A DNA stretch of 64,000 nucleotides from Gillisia marina (GCF_000258765.1 NZ_AJLT01000022.1:33204-97203); one strand, 5' to 3'; numbered from the stretch's first letter, positions 53,650-63,908 are shown. Translations and numbers: made by a program. Notes: generated by a model from the letters alone, not told the origin.

Positions 53650-56239
53650 TCAGGTTTCTTTTCTAGAACAAATTCCAAATCATCTACAATATCTCCAAAT
53701 TCTGTGGCTTCTATAGTGAATGGAATTTCTGAAGGACTTACAGAATAATTCAAATTTTCTAGTTGCTTAGGATCTATGATTGCCTTGTAGTTTCCAGGCT
53801 CTAAACCTAAATAAGTGAAGTAACCATCTCCTTCACTTAAAACTTGATCAACTAATACTCCATCTTTGTCCAAGATATTTACCAATATTCTACCGAGACC
53901 TTTTTGAGAATTTCCAGAGTTAAAATTAACAAACCCAGCAACTTCTCCCACAACGTAAATTGGTATATACAAAGTCCTAAACTGATTAGGCATAGTCTCT
54001 ATTTGAATACTTGAATTATTTACTTTCCATGAAATATTATCGATACTCGTAGGGTCTATTTCTAATAGTAATTGATTGTAGGGTTCTAAATCTGTAATTC
54101 TAATTTGTGTTAAATCTTCATTGTAGGTTATTCGACCCTTATTATTTTTAAACTCAAGTCCTGGAACTCCTGGTTCATTCTCTTCTCTAGTCCCGTTATT
54201 ATTGAGATCTAAATAAGGAATAACATTAATACCGGCTCTCCCAACTGCAGATCTATTGGTTGCATTTAAATAATTTGTAGCATCGTCATATTGAAAACTC
54301 CCCCTAGCAGATTGCACGAAGGTGGAATTTTGATTTCCAATTCTAGAAGTAAGAGATGTTTGAGCGAAATCGAAAATATATCTCAACCCAACTTGAAAAG
54401 TATAGTTATTCCTCAAAAAATTATTTTCGTAAGAAAGATTTAAATACCCTCTTTTCATAAATGGCCTCTCAAGGCCCAGTATCATATTCGTGAATTCTTG
54501 ATCACTAAAATTGTATTGCAATTTCGGAAAGAATAAGAATTTTCCAGGTATTCTATAAGTCTGAGATATGGTAGAATATATAGTGGGATTTAAATTTCGA
54601 TCATTAAAAAGTCCATAGGTTGTCACATTTGTACTTATGCCAAATAAAACTCCGGAAATTAACAACTGTGCTGTTGTAAATTCTGAAGTAGGTAAAATTA
54701 TTTGATTAATGCTAAATCTAGTAAAGGCGGAAAGGAATTTGTTCCTAATAGGTAATGATAATGTTAGCTTTCTTTCCTCTAAATAGTTAAAATTTATCGC
54801 TGTTTGATCTTTTGTGTAGTTAATATAATTAAGATCTAATTGTAAATTTGAGGGAGATCTGTAACTTAATAATCCTTCTCCTTTAACTCCATAAGTGTAT
54901 TCACCGGAAAAAAGTAAGTTTGGAGCAAATTTTATTGAAGTGTTTATAAATGGCATGATTTCCCCAGAAGAGACATCAGATAAATATTCTACTCCAGCAC
55001 CAAGAGTCAACGCATTGCTAACGCCATAATTTAAATTGAAACGTCCAAATTTACTAGTAGCTTCATTCTCAACCACCCCGGCACTTAAGGTGTATTCAAC
55101 TTCATTTTTAGGAATAAAATTATAGGGTATATTTATAGCTCTGTCTTCGGTTCTTTCTTCACCATAAGGCCCATAAAATCTAAGATTTACCATAGTGTTT
55201 CCATACACTAATGGCACTTCAAAAGAATAAAATCCAGATGCATCTGCTTCAGTGAAATCAACTAATACATTGTTTACGTAAAGTTCTACCGTCCATCTTG
55301 GTTCAGTTATATCGCTTAGGGTATATGTTCCAAACGATCTTCTGTTTATCACCGGGCTGTTGCTAAATTGTAATCCAACTACAGGAGCAAATAATGAAGA
55401 TGTCGCTCTGGTGAAGATCTTACCAGCGGTAACTTGTTTGAACAGTGAACTTTCATTATTTACCAATTTCCATTGATAAAATTGATTTCTTGAAACAAAG
55501 GGAATTCGAGTAGAATAATTTAAAAGTACATTCGTTTCTCCTCCAGCGATCATAGTTCCTAGCCCCAGATTGAATCTATTATCATTTATACCATTAGTCT
55601 GTTGCGTAGTAATGACTCCCCAATCTACCATCCAGCTTTAAAAAAAGGGTAGTTTCTTTTTATAACAGTATCTGCAACAAAGCCTTCTTTTATAGTTTTC
55701 AAATTATCTCGCATTTCTTGAAGTCTAAGCTCACGAATTCGTGGTAACTCAAGCTCTGTGATAAGATTTACAGATAATCTTCTAAAATCAAAGTTTGTGT
55801 TTAACCCAAAGATAGATCCAAAAAAATCAGATTTCAAATAAGCAGTAGCCGGGGTTTTAATAAAATCATCAGCAGCTAAAGGATATGTATTATTATTGTA
55901 ATTTATTTCTTGCTTGTCTAAGTCAATACTATATTTTGACTCTGGGTTTAGTAAAAATCCAGAAATCTTAGAGCCATTAACTTCATTTTTTATTTTCAGA
56001 AAATCAAAGAGATCTTTGACGGAGAGATATGCAGTTTGATCTTTTATAGCTACCGGTAGTTCTGTATTACCTAGTTTGGGAACTGTAAGCTGTACAGTTA
56101 ATTCATCATACTCCGGAATTTCTTGCGCCTTTACATTGCTAATCATTAAAAAGATTAGAAAAAATAATATTTTGTAATCAAGTTTAATTTTGAAAGATTT
56201 GAAGCGAAAAAGTGGGTATAAATAGCCTTTTTGTTTCAT
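53646..56239 (-). CDS. Usher-like outer-membrane barrel protein (frameshifted near 55635)
   Basis: Joined across one missing base, the product is about 864 residues. Order: signal peptide (ends FLMISNVKAQE), and an N-terminal domain (about 30-190) with LPVAIKDQTAYLSVKDLFDF. Next come a barrel start with DWGVITTQQTNG and a plug-like insert (TYTLSDITEPRWTVELYVNN, YGNTMVNLRFYGPYGEER). A long aromatic beta-barrel with alternating strands follows, and C-terminal beta-sandwich domains (IPYLDLNNNGTREENEPGVP, SEGDGYFTYLGLEPGNYKAI). This matches FimD/PapC architecture: N-domain, barrel, plug, C-domains. It is the last gene of the chaperone operon. Split frames overlap at ATGGTAG, but the second part lacks a signal peptide, so one gene is assumed. 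Confidence 0.78.
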
Positions 56240-56258
56240 TAATAACTTCTACTTACAA

Positions 56259-56795
56259 TTATTGTTGAATAAAAGTTATAGTCACGAAACCACTATATTG
56301 TCCGGCAGGATTTGCTGAAAGGTTTCCTATAGATAATGTTCCACCAATATAAACAGGAGTCGTTGAAGGAGGATTTGCTGTTGCTAAAAAATCTTTTCCT
56401 TTACTATAGCTATCTATAGAAAGACCAATGCTTCCGCCATTACTTCCTGAAAGCATTACTGTAGTAGGATGAGTTATACTAATTATTGTCCCGGGATTTG
56501 CGGTTACATCATATAGGGCGGGAGACACTGTGGGTCCAAAATTTAATAATACGACGTCTCCTGTTGCTGTTCTTAGCCCATCGTAGTCTACGCTAACATT
56601 ACCGCCAGATGTTCCGGTAGTGAATGTTCCAAAATTTAAGAATTGCGCAGTACTAACTTCAACACTAATTGGGATAGGTGGATTTTCTTGTGCGATTAAT
56701 TGCAATGTTCCTAATAACAAAAATGAAAGTGTAATCCACCTGAGATTTTCTAGAGGTTTGTAGGATTTTAAAATGTCGTGGTATTTTTTCATCAT
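56259..56795 (-). CDS. DUF4402 pilin-like protein
   Basis: The 178-residue product has a signal peptide (hydrophobic about 20-35, ends LQLIAQE). The DUF4402 pattern follows: AQFLNFGTFTTGTSGGNVSV, a DYDGLRTATGDVV segment, and a final beta strand QYSGFVTITFIQQ. DUF4402 proteins are single beta-sandwich secreted proteins encoded with PapD-like chaperones and are taken as pilin-like subunits. It overlaps the preceding gene by 4 bases (ATGA) and precedes the usher by 19 bases, so all belong to one operon. Its sequence is diverged from the three upstream paralogues. Confidence 0.82.
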   Translation of the reverse strand: MMKKYHDILKSYKPLENLRWITLSFLLLGTLQLIAQENPPIPISVEVSTAQFLNFGTFTTGTSGGNVSVDYDGLRTATGDVVLLNFGPTVSPALYDVTANPGTIISITHPTTVMLSGSNGGSIGLSIDSYSKGKDFLATANPPSTTPVYIGGTLSIGNLSANPAGQYSGFVTITFIQQ

Positions 56796-59700
56796 TTTTG
56801 TATTAATACCTTTTTGGTGAAAATTCCTTCTTTGGAATAAAAACTGATTAGATATAAACCTGAGCTCTTTATTCCATTAATCTCAATAACATCATTTTCT
56901 GATACAAATTGAGTTTCAATAGTTTGTCCTGTAACCGTGGAAACTTTAATATCACCTATTTCTCCAATAGCTAAGTTCATTTTTATTTTTACAGTACCTC
57001 CGGATTGATTTACACTAAAAAGATCATTAAAAATAACAGCAGGATCATCGATTACAGAATTTGAAAAAACTAAATGAAATCTCGAATCATTTCTTCCGGC
57101 AGAAGCTTGAAATCGATACTCATTTTTATCTAATAAATTTACACGTTTTCGCTTATCCATATCTACTAAATAAACATACCCAGTAAGTATAGTTTCTTCT
57201 ATATCGGTTAGTGATAAAGTAATCCAGCCCTCATTTTCTAAGTTAAATCCTAATGGAATTCTTAGAACATCTGAACCATAAGTAGCTGATACCCCATTAA
57301 TAGATAGCGGCTTTTCGTCGCTAGAAATGCTATATAAATTAGGAACACTAGGATCTGTATTCATTAATTTTAGAGCATCATAACTATTATCATAAGCTTC
57401 AGTAGCTACATTTTCAAAATAGATTACAGTTTCATCATTTCTAATACTGCCATCATATGTTGCATTTAATCGTAGCAATGTAAAATACTCATCAAGTGGA
57501 GATTTATAAAATTGCTGACTAAAATCTGTAACTCGAACCTCGTTTGTAGTTCCCAAAGTTGCCGATACAGGATAAGTATCTGTGGGGGAATCTGTTACAT
57601 GGACAAAGAAACCTTGCATAGAGGGTATAATATTCGCAGACTCCCACCTCCGCTTTGCACCCCATTTACGAAAGAAGTATAAACACCGGTATAATGATCA
57701 CTAGCTGTAAAGAAATAAACAGCATCATCTATATTATCTTTAGTCCAACCAGAAGTTGCATTCCAATCTATTGGAGAAGGGTAGGGGTTCCCAACAAGAT
57801 TGAAGCCTTTTGAAAAAGTTCCGTTATTATGAGATAAATTCATTTGTTGTGCACCGTTATTTACGGTACCGCTTATTTCTACCGTTTTTGAAGCACTTGC
57901 ATTTCCAAAATTTAATGCATATCCTTCTAAAATATTAAGAGCTCCGGAATGCTTTTCAAAGCCTGTTGCATCTTCAGCAAGGGAGTTTTCTCTATTTTCA
58001 TTATATCTATAGAAATTTGGGAAAGTAGCAGTAGCACTAAGATCCACCACTCCGGAATAATCTGAAGTTGTAGTATTCTGAAACGGACTACTAAGATACT
58101 TATATCCTAAAGCAGGATCTAAATATCTCTGCATAGTTATATCGCCAATAATTGAACCGTTTCCAGAACCATCGATTAGCGCAGTTTGTGTTGCATCTGA
58201 AACTAATGTTAAAGTTCCACCGGTACTGAAATTTCCAATTGTCACTTTTAAAATTCCTGTAATCATTAAATTGGAAGAATTAATTACGCCTGAAGAATTA
58301 TTAATCGTAAGATTTTCAACAGTATTATTAAGAAAGACATTTGTTGGTATATTTTGAGAGCTACTTCCACGAAACGCTATTTCTCCATTTGTAATATCAA
58401 AAACACCACTATTATTAATAGAACCTGCAATTTCTAGAGTATTATCTAATATTTCTAAAGTGGCACCAGACTCTATGCTTAGATCTTTAACAGTTCCTAC
58501 AGCTCCTGTATTCAAAATAGGATAATTACTAAGTCCAGATGGTATAAGTACATCAGAGGTAAGGCTTGGAATGGTATTACATGACCAATTCCCTTGATTA
58601 TTCCAATCTGTATTTACTGCTCCTGTCCATAAATTGTTTTCAATCGAAATAGCAATAATTTCGTTAATCGCACTTGTACAAGAATTTGCATCTGTAATAT
58701 TTGTAAATTCAATGGTAGTATCACCTGTTATAGTAAATGGGTACTCAATATAATCTTGACTTTCAGTAGTTGTTGTTGAAGAACCATTCACTTCATATGT
58801 TACTGTATATGGAGCTTGCCCTTGAAATGTTGCTGCAATAATAACAGATTCTCCTAAACATGCTGTAGTAGGTCCTGTTAAACTTAGGGTCGGATTGCTT
58901 GAAATTTCTAAAGTTGCAGCATTAGAAATATGTTCTATTTGAGCTGTATTATTTGATCCATTTAAAAGTACTTTTCTATAGATCGAATAAATTCCAGGAC
59001 TATTAAAAGGTGCTGATGTAAGATCTGGAGTAAAATTGGCATCTGTAGCTCCGGCGATTATTATCGTCGCTGTGGGATCCCCAGTAGTGTTGTAATACCA
59101 TTGATATCCAGTGCCAACCAATGATATTCCGGTCGGAAGTGTAGCAAAAGTATCTCCCGAAATTGTTAATGCATTTTCGTTTTGACAAACTGTCTGGCTT
59201 GTATTTGCAGAAAGAATATTTTCTATAATTAATTGAGCATTTGCCAGGCTAATTCTATTTCCTCCACCATTTTCATAGTATTCTAGATCTAGATTAGTAT
59301 TTCCACTAAGATTTAAAAGAATATTGTTATTAACTCTATAACCATGATCGTTCCAATCATCATATACTAGATTCCCATCTACTTTTAATCTGTTTCCATC
59401 ATCGGCTCCTATATCCACCGTATATACTCCGCCAACAGTTATATTCGCCTTATAAATAACAGAGAAGGTTTCGGTATAAATATCAATAGGACTTCCATTA
59501 GAGGTTATTTCATAGCAATTTGCATTTCCTCCAAAATTTTCATTGAAAAAGAAAGGAGTTGTATAATTTCCCGCATAGGTATTAAAATTAACTCCATCGT
59601 ATACATGTCCAATCCAAGAGTTGGTACCTCGCGTGGTTTGATCATCTAAAGAAGCACTTCCTGTAACATCAGTTGTAGCTTCTGCACTAGTACATCCATT

Positions 59701-60360
59701 TACTGTAGCAGTTACACGGTAGGTACCTGCCATGCTAATACTAGAATTATTTAATGTTGGGTTTTGTAAGTTTGATGTAAATCCATTAGGACCTGTCCAA
59801 CTATAGGTTGCTCCCGAAATGTTTGATGCAGTTAAATTTACATCTCCACCAATACAAATAGGCCCGCTGTTGGAGGCAGTTGGGGTAGGAGTTGGATCAT
59901 TATTTACAATAAATTGCGAAGAATATGGAGAGAAATTAGCGTCAGGGTTAGTACTTCGAACTCTTACTTGATAATCATTACTAGTTGGATAAAGACCAGC
60001 ATTGTTAGGTATAGGTACGGTTAAGGTAATTTGAGCGGAAGCACCATTCCTATTATTTGGGGCATTAGAAGCAGTAAATGAGCCTGTTTGAAATTCCTGC
60101 CCTCCGGTTATATCAAAAAGTTCATAAGTAGTGGTTGTTCTAAACCTTTCATTGCTTCCATTTCCATTAGTAACTCTAAAACTAACCTGGATTGAGGAGC
60201 CTCCACAAACAGGAGTGCCCGTAACTACAGGAGTACTAATTGACTGTCCAAAGATATTACTGGAAAAACTAAGAGCAAGTATGCATAAGAGGATACACAT
60301 AAGATGCTGTGTACCTTTTAATTTATTTAGGTAATAGTTCAAAAAGTAATTTCTTACCAT
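56792..60360 (-). CDS. Large secreted PA14/Ig-like protein with T9SS sorting domain (frameshifted near 57644)
   Basis: Joined across one missing base, the product has about 1189 residues. A signal peptide ends near SSNIFGQS. Ig/PKD-like regions with paired Cys follow (GPICIGGDVNLTASNISGAT), then a PA14-like stretch (YKANITVGGVYTVDIGADDG, NRLKVDGNLVYDDWNDHGY). Next is a long beta-rich region with 'WNNQGNWSCNTIPSLTSDVL' and LVGNPYPSPIDWNATSGW. The last about 75 residues form a type A T9SS C-terminal domain (TGQTIETQFVSENDV..., SGLYLISFYSKEGIFTKKVL). The gene lies between the chaperone and DUF4402 genes, suggesting a surface adhesin or fibre-tip component. The frameshift lies in a GGG run at 57643-57645 and is probably an error. 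Confidence 0.8.
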
Positions 60361-60376
60361 AGAATTTAGTTTGGGA

Positions 60377-61228
60377 CTAATTCAAATCATGTAAACTTTC
60401 AGCGTATATATTTTTATCTGTTTCAGACTTAAAAGTTATTTCTAATCTTCCGGAATTAAAATTCACCCCTTCAATTGGGTTTATAGGAAGTCTAAACTTT
60501 CTTAATTTATTTGGAGTATAGATGGCGATACCTTTTACCGTGCCTACATCTGTTTTTTTACCTTCAGAAGAAATATGTTTTACACTTAAGTTTCCATAAA
60601 CAGACATGTTTCCATTTCTATTAACAATCATCTCTAAAACCGGATTGGTTTCTTCTTCTAAATTAAGATTAACATTGGAAATGGCTATTTTTGTAGTAGA
60701 AACCCCCTGTCTTATTATTACAGGAATACTAATTCCAAATACGGCTTTAATGTTTATAGATATTGACTCCGTATTATCGTCTTCAGCATCTGATCCAAGC
60801 GCAGTCTGTTCTTCTACCGCCCTAAAATAGATGTGAGATCTATATTCGCCCTCTAGTAAGGACCCGGTTTTTGTAACTTGAACTCTTACTGTTTGAGCTT
60901 CATTAGGACCTAAAACAACTCTTCTAGGGTAATATCTTAAATAATCTGAAGCAAAGTTCAATCCTTCTTCAGCCTCAGTTATTTCCTCAAAACTTCCATT
61001 TTCAGTCATTTTATACTGAACCATAGAAATCGCATATGTAGCAGAATCTGAACCTGTATTGGCTAAACTAATTTCTTGAGCGCGCTGCGTACCATCAAAA
61101 ACCAATCTTTTTGGTAATATCATGAGGTCACCTTGAGCTAAAGCAGAAGAGCAAACCAATAAGTTCGTAAGAATTAAAGCGGAAACTAATTTCAGAACAT
61201 TAAAAACCATAAGGGTTGACTTTATCAA
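60377..61228 (-). CDS. PapD-like periplasmic chaperone
   Basis: The 283-residue product has a signal peptide (ends CSSALAQG) and a PapD-like N-terminal Ig domain (about 32-150). Its motifs are LMILPKRLVFDGTQRAQEIS, LRYYPRRVVLGPNEAQTVRV and EGEYRSHIYFRAVEEQ, where the 'P+RV.L.P.E.Q.+R+' pattern is the chaperone subunit-binding edge strand region. A diverged second domain follows (about 155-283). It is the first gene of the operon and is followed by the adhesin gene after 16 bases. The role is to cap and deliver DUF4402 subunits to the usher. Confidence 0.86.
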   Translation of the reverse strand: MIKSTLMVFNVLKLVSALILTNLLVCSSALAQGDLMILPKRLVFDGTQRAQEISLANTGSDSATYAISMVQYKMTENGSFEEITEAEEGLNFASDYLRYYPRRVVLGPNEAQTVRVQVTKTGSLLEGEYRSHIYFRAVEEQTALGSDAEDDNTESISINIKAVFGISIPVIIRQGVSTTKIAISNVNLNLEEETNPVLEMIVNRNGNMSVYGNLSVKHISSEGKKTDVGTVKGIAIYTPNKLRKFRLPINPIEGVNFNSGRLEITFKSETDKNIYAESLHDLN

Positions 61229-61255
61229 TAATTTAAATTATAGAATTCGGTGTTT

Positions 61256-61263
61256 CAAATATA
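61256..61263 (-). promoter_or_regulatory. -7 promoter element of the chaperone-usher-like operon
   Basis: TATATTTG on the minus strand fits TAnnTTTG and lies 27 bases before the chaperone start codon. A TTTGG lies too close upstream (8 bases) to be a normal -33. Confidence 0.5.
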
Positions 61264-61290
61264 GGAAAACCAAATTAGATAATTTAGCGT

Positions 61291-61791
61291 CTAATTATAA
61301 GACACGGTAACATTAAATCCTGAAGGATTAGAGTAAGATCCAGGAACTTGGTTCGCTTCCAAATTTAAGGTTGCTCCAATTTTTAAAACATCAGTTCCCT
61401 CATTATCACCATTAGAAGTTGGACTTACAGTAAACTGGTCAATTTTTAATGATTGGGAAGGGTTATCCTCATTAAATAAGGAAAAGGTGTTTGGTAAAGT
61501 GATTGCATAATTATTATTGCCGTGTGTAACTAGAGCTTCTGCAGCATTTACTTCCCCAGGAGTAGCGTTGGAAATTTGAACCCCATTTGCTGTTCTTGTA
61601 CCATCTGGAGAAAGTACTAATGTTCCAGCATTAAATCCTCCAATCACATTTCCAAAATTTAAATCTACAGATTTTGTGATCTTTATAGGGTTCACAATTT
61701 TAGCTGAAGTATTTATAGAAGTGGATGCTGATGATTGTGCATAACCAATAACCGTAAATAAAGAGAATATCAATATAATAAACTTATTCAT
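61291..61791 (-). CDS. DUF4402 pilin-like protein
   Basis: The 166-residue secreted protein has a signal peptide (ends VIGYAQSS) and a DUF4402 domain: SAKIVNPIKITKSVDLNFGN, LVLSPDGTRTANGVQ, ATLNLEANQVPGSYSNPSGF and terminal NVTVSYN. The last beta strand (NVTVxY) is shared with the other paralogues. It lies 62 bases upstream of the chaperone gene on the same strand, with a promoter element between, so it may be a separate or read-through unit. Confidence 0.86.
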   Translation of the reverse strand: MNKFIILIFSLFTVIGYAQSSASTSINTSAKIVNPIKITKSVDLNFGNVIGGFNAGTLVLSPDGTRTANGVQISNATPGEVNAAEALVTHGNNNYAITLPNTFSLFNEDNPSQSLKIDQFTVSPTSNGDNEGTDVLKIGATLNLEANQVPGSYSNPSGFNVTVSYN

Positions 61792-61811
61792 CTAAGTTGA
61801 TTTTAAATAAA

Positions 61812-61835
61812 TAACGCCGCCATTTGGCGGCGTTA
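61812..61835 (-). terminator. Strong hairpin terminator between two DUF4402 genes
   Basis: TAACGCCGCC (61812-61821) and GGCGGCGTTA (61826-61835) form a perfect 10-bp GC-rich stem with loop ATTT. On the minus strand it is followed by TTTATTTAAAA. It ends the DUF4402 gene at 61865-62347. A partial terminator could set the ratio of subunits to assembly proteins. Confidence 0.75.
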
Positions 61836-61864
61836 CTATTATATTATAATAAATTCACAATTAT

Positions 61865-62347
61865 TTATTGGTAAGCAACAGTCACTGTAGCAGTCCCTGT
61901 ATAAGCTCCTGCTCCTTGCGATGCACCTACCGTAAGTGTTCCACCAACATTTAAAGTTTGATCTGCACCTGTTCCAGTACTAGTTGCACCTAAACTACTA
62001 GAAAATGATACAGACATATCTGCCTCACCGGCGCGCTTTAGATCTATTGCAGGTATTGATATTGTATATCCATAAGTATTTGCTGCATTGATCGTAAACG
62101 AAGCTGCAGAAATAGTTCCTCCTGGAATAGTTACTCCGGCAACAGCTGTTCTTGTACCTGCTGTGCTTACAACAATGTCTGTAGCTGCGTCCGGCGTAGC
62201 AATATTACCAAAATCAAGATTACTAGAAGAATTAGAAATTGTAATTGGGCTTACGATTGCAGCATTCACTGTAGCTGTACCTTCTGCACTTTGTGCAAAT
62301 GTGGTTCCTGTAATTAGGGCGATTAGAATAAAAGTAATTTTTTTCAT
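61865..62347 (-). CDS. DUF4402 pilin-like protein (candidate major subunit)
   Basis: From MKKITFILIALITGTTFAQS the product has 160 residues. The in-frame extension upstream to 62464 lacks family likeness and crosses regulatory repeats, so the start at 62347 is chosen. The mature part is AEGTATVNAAIVSPITISNS, LDFGNIATPD, GTRTAVAGVTIPGG, LNVGGTLTVGASQGAGAYTG and terminal ATVTVAYQ. It is small, Ala/Thr/Gly-rich and has its own terminator and LytTR-like operator, so it is a candidate main fibre subunit. Confidence 0.86.
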   Translation of the reverse strand: MKKITFILIALITGTTFAQSAEGTATVNAAIVSPITISNSSSNLDFGNIATPDAATDIVVSTAGTRTAVAGVTIPGGTISAASFTINAANTYGYTISIPAIDLKRAGEADMSVSFSSSLGATSTGTGADQTLNVGGTLTVGASQGAGAYTGTATVTVAYQ

Positions 62348-63292
62348 AAGTAGGTAATTTGGGTCGTTAATAATAACAGTACAAAGATGAGCTAATATAA
62401 ATGGAGAACTCCTAAAAAACTTCAAAAACTCGATGAAAAGCACATTAGATACGACGAAATGCATTTATTTAGATGTGTTTGGGAAGCAAAAGCTGTCATA
62501 AACTTTAAAATTTTCTCTGTTTTGGTAAATAAAATGCAGCAAAAGTTGATTTTTTAATCATTTTGATGATATTTATTTGGTCTTTTACTATAAAATTGCG
62601 ACATCATTAAATGGCGATGCTTGCCTTTTAAAATGACATTCGGATAGCTCCTATCTATAAATTGTAAGTATAAATAGCAAATTATAGATTAATGGTACGA
62701 AAAAGCGTTTTTATGCACTTTTTATGAAATCTTGAAACTAATTATACCTATCCAATGAATTGGATCTATTTACCCCGCCAATTCAATCATTATGATTAAT
62801 TGATGTTTTTTGATGGAGATTTTCCAGTTTGGGTAATTTTAAAGATTTACCAGTTTTGGTTTTAAGTAAGTTTACTTAAGATTTTGTCTCAACTACTTTG
62901 AAGCACAAATTTGAGACTAAGTTGAAAAATAATCTTTTAAGCGATTTGGCGTTTAATCATTAATGTCCTGAAAAATTTGGACTTTTTATAGATAAATTAA
63001 AATTTTATAAAAATCCAATAGATTATACTAAGTTAATTAGATGAAGTAGTATGGAAATATTCTTTTTAAGGGATAGTTCATTTTAATAAGTATGCTAATA
63101 GAATTTTTTTTTCCAATCATTAAACTATAGATGGAATAATATTATTAAAGGAAGTAATTTAAATTTCTAGAGAAGAGTACGCTTGTTCTCAAATAATTAT
63201 ACAGGAATAATAAAGAAAGAAATTTTAAGGATAAGATAATTAGTAAGATTAATTCTTATAAAGAAATTAAGTATAAATAAAGGTTATAGATC
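62348..63292. other. Gene-free 945-base interval with regulatory repeats
   Basis: No coding frame is convincing. The left part holds the promoter region of the DUF4402 gene, including direct repeats at 62431-62462. A perfect 16-base palindrome ATCCAATGAATTGGAT lies at 62750-62765. The remainder is very AT-rich and looks non-coding. No insertion sequence or RNA gene was recognised. Confidence 0.55.
62431..62462 (-). promoter_or_regulatory. Direct-repeat operator, LytTR-like, upstream of DUF4402 gene
   Basis: CGATGAAAAGC (62431) and CGACGAAATGC (62452) are direct repeats exactly 21 bp apart. They lie 84 to 115 bases upstream of the start at 62347. Read on the gene strand they are GCATTTCGTCG and GCTTTTCATCG. 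The same pair, with the same spacing, lies upstream of the DUF4402 gene at 63293-63790. Spacing and sequence resemble LytTR sites such as the GGCATTTCAT-N11-GGCATTTCAT motif I recall for E. coli YpdB. Confidence 0.5.
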
Positions 63293-63790
63293 CTAGTTAT
63301 AATTCACAGTTACATTAAACCCACCTTGATTTACATAGTTACCGGGAGTTTGGTTAGGATTTACTTTTAAGGTTGCTCCTACATTAATTGTTTGGGATCC
63401 AACTGCAAGTGCGTTCTCACTATTAAAATCTGAAGTGAAATTATTAATCTCCATAGTTTCACTTCCATTAGATAATACATAATTATCACCAGGTAAAGTT
63501 ACTGAGTAAGTATATCCAGGCTCTCCAGTAATCTCGAATGATGCAGCAGATACAGCTCCACCCTCTGCCAATTCCACTTCTCCGGAAGTTGATCTTGTAC
63601 TATTAGGAGACAGTGTTACATCCCCACCATTCTTGGCATCTACATTTGCAAATTTAAGGTCTGAGGTTGTTGTAATTCCTATTGGTTGTATAATTGTAAC
63701 CGATGCATTAAAAGATGCGGTTGCTTGAGCGAGGATTGAAGTAGAAAAACATAAGATTAAAATTCCGATAAAAGTTTGTACGTTTTTCAT
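63293..63790 (-). CDS. DUF4402 pilin-like protein
   Basis: From MKNVQTFIGILILCFSTSIL the product has 165 residues. The frame extends upstream to 63898 but that part overlaps the promoter repeats and is not family-like. The signal peptide ends SILAQAT. The domain shows SVTIIQPIGITTTSDLKFAN, VTLSPNSTRSTSGEVE, INVGATLKVNPNQTPGNYVN and terminal FNVTVNYN, close to the paralogue at 61291. It is alone on the minus strand, 945 bases from the next DUF4402 gene. Confidence 0.86.
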   Translation of the reverse strand: MKNVQTFIGILILCFSTSILAQATASFNASVTIIQPIGITTTSDLKFANVDAKNGGDVTLSPNSTRSTSGEVELAEGGAVSAASFEITGEPGYTYSVTLPGDNYVLSNGSETMEINNFTSDFNSENALAVGSQTINVGATLKVNPNQTPGNYVNQGGFNVTVNYN

Positions 63791-63847
63791 AATCGTGGGT
63801 GTTTGAATAATTAGATAGTTAAATATAGATAAACTACATGTTATTAT

Positions 63848-63879
63848 CGATGAAATGAAATTACTAATCGATGAAAGGC
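63848..63879 (-). promoter_or_regulatory. Direct-repeat operator, LytTR-like, upstream of DUF4402 gene
   Basis: CGATGAAATGA (63848) and CGATGAAAGGC (63869) are direct repeats exactly 21 bp apart, 58 to 89 bases upstream of the start at 63790. A -7-like TATATTTA lies between (minus strand, 63820-63827), putting the repeats where an activator would replace a poor -33. Confidence 0.5.
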
Positions 63880-63908
63880 ATAAAAGTTTAACATACAATT
63901 TAGAATTT

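Noticed and set aside
55625..55631. Two separate genes for the usher with an ATGGTAG overlap, as in translational coupling
   Set aside because: The second part would begin inside the barrel without a signal peptide; a single missing base restores one continuous usher-like protein.
62348..62464. N-terminal extension of the DUF4402 protein upstream of 62347
   Set aside because: It would bury the signal peptide and includes the 21-bp spaced repeats; the normal signal peptide begins at 62347.
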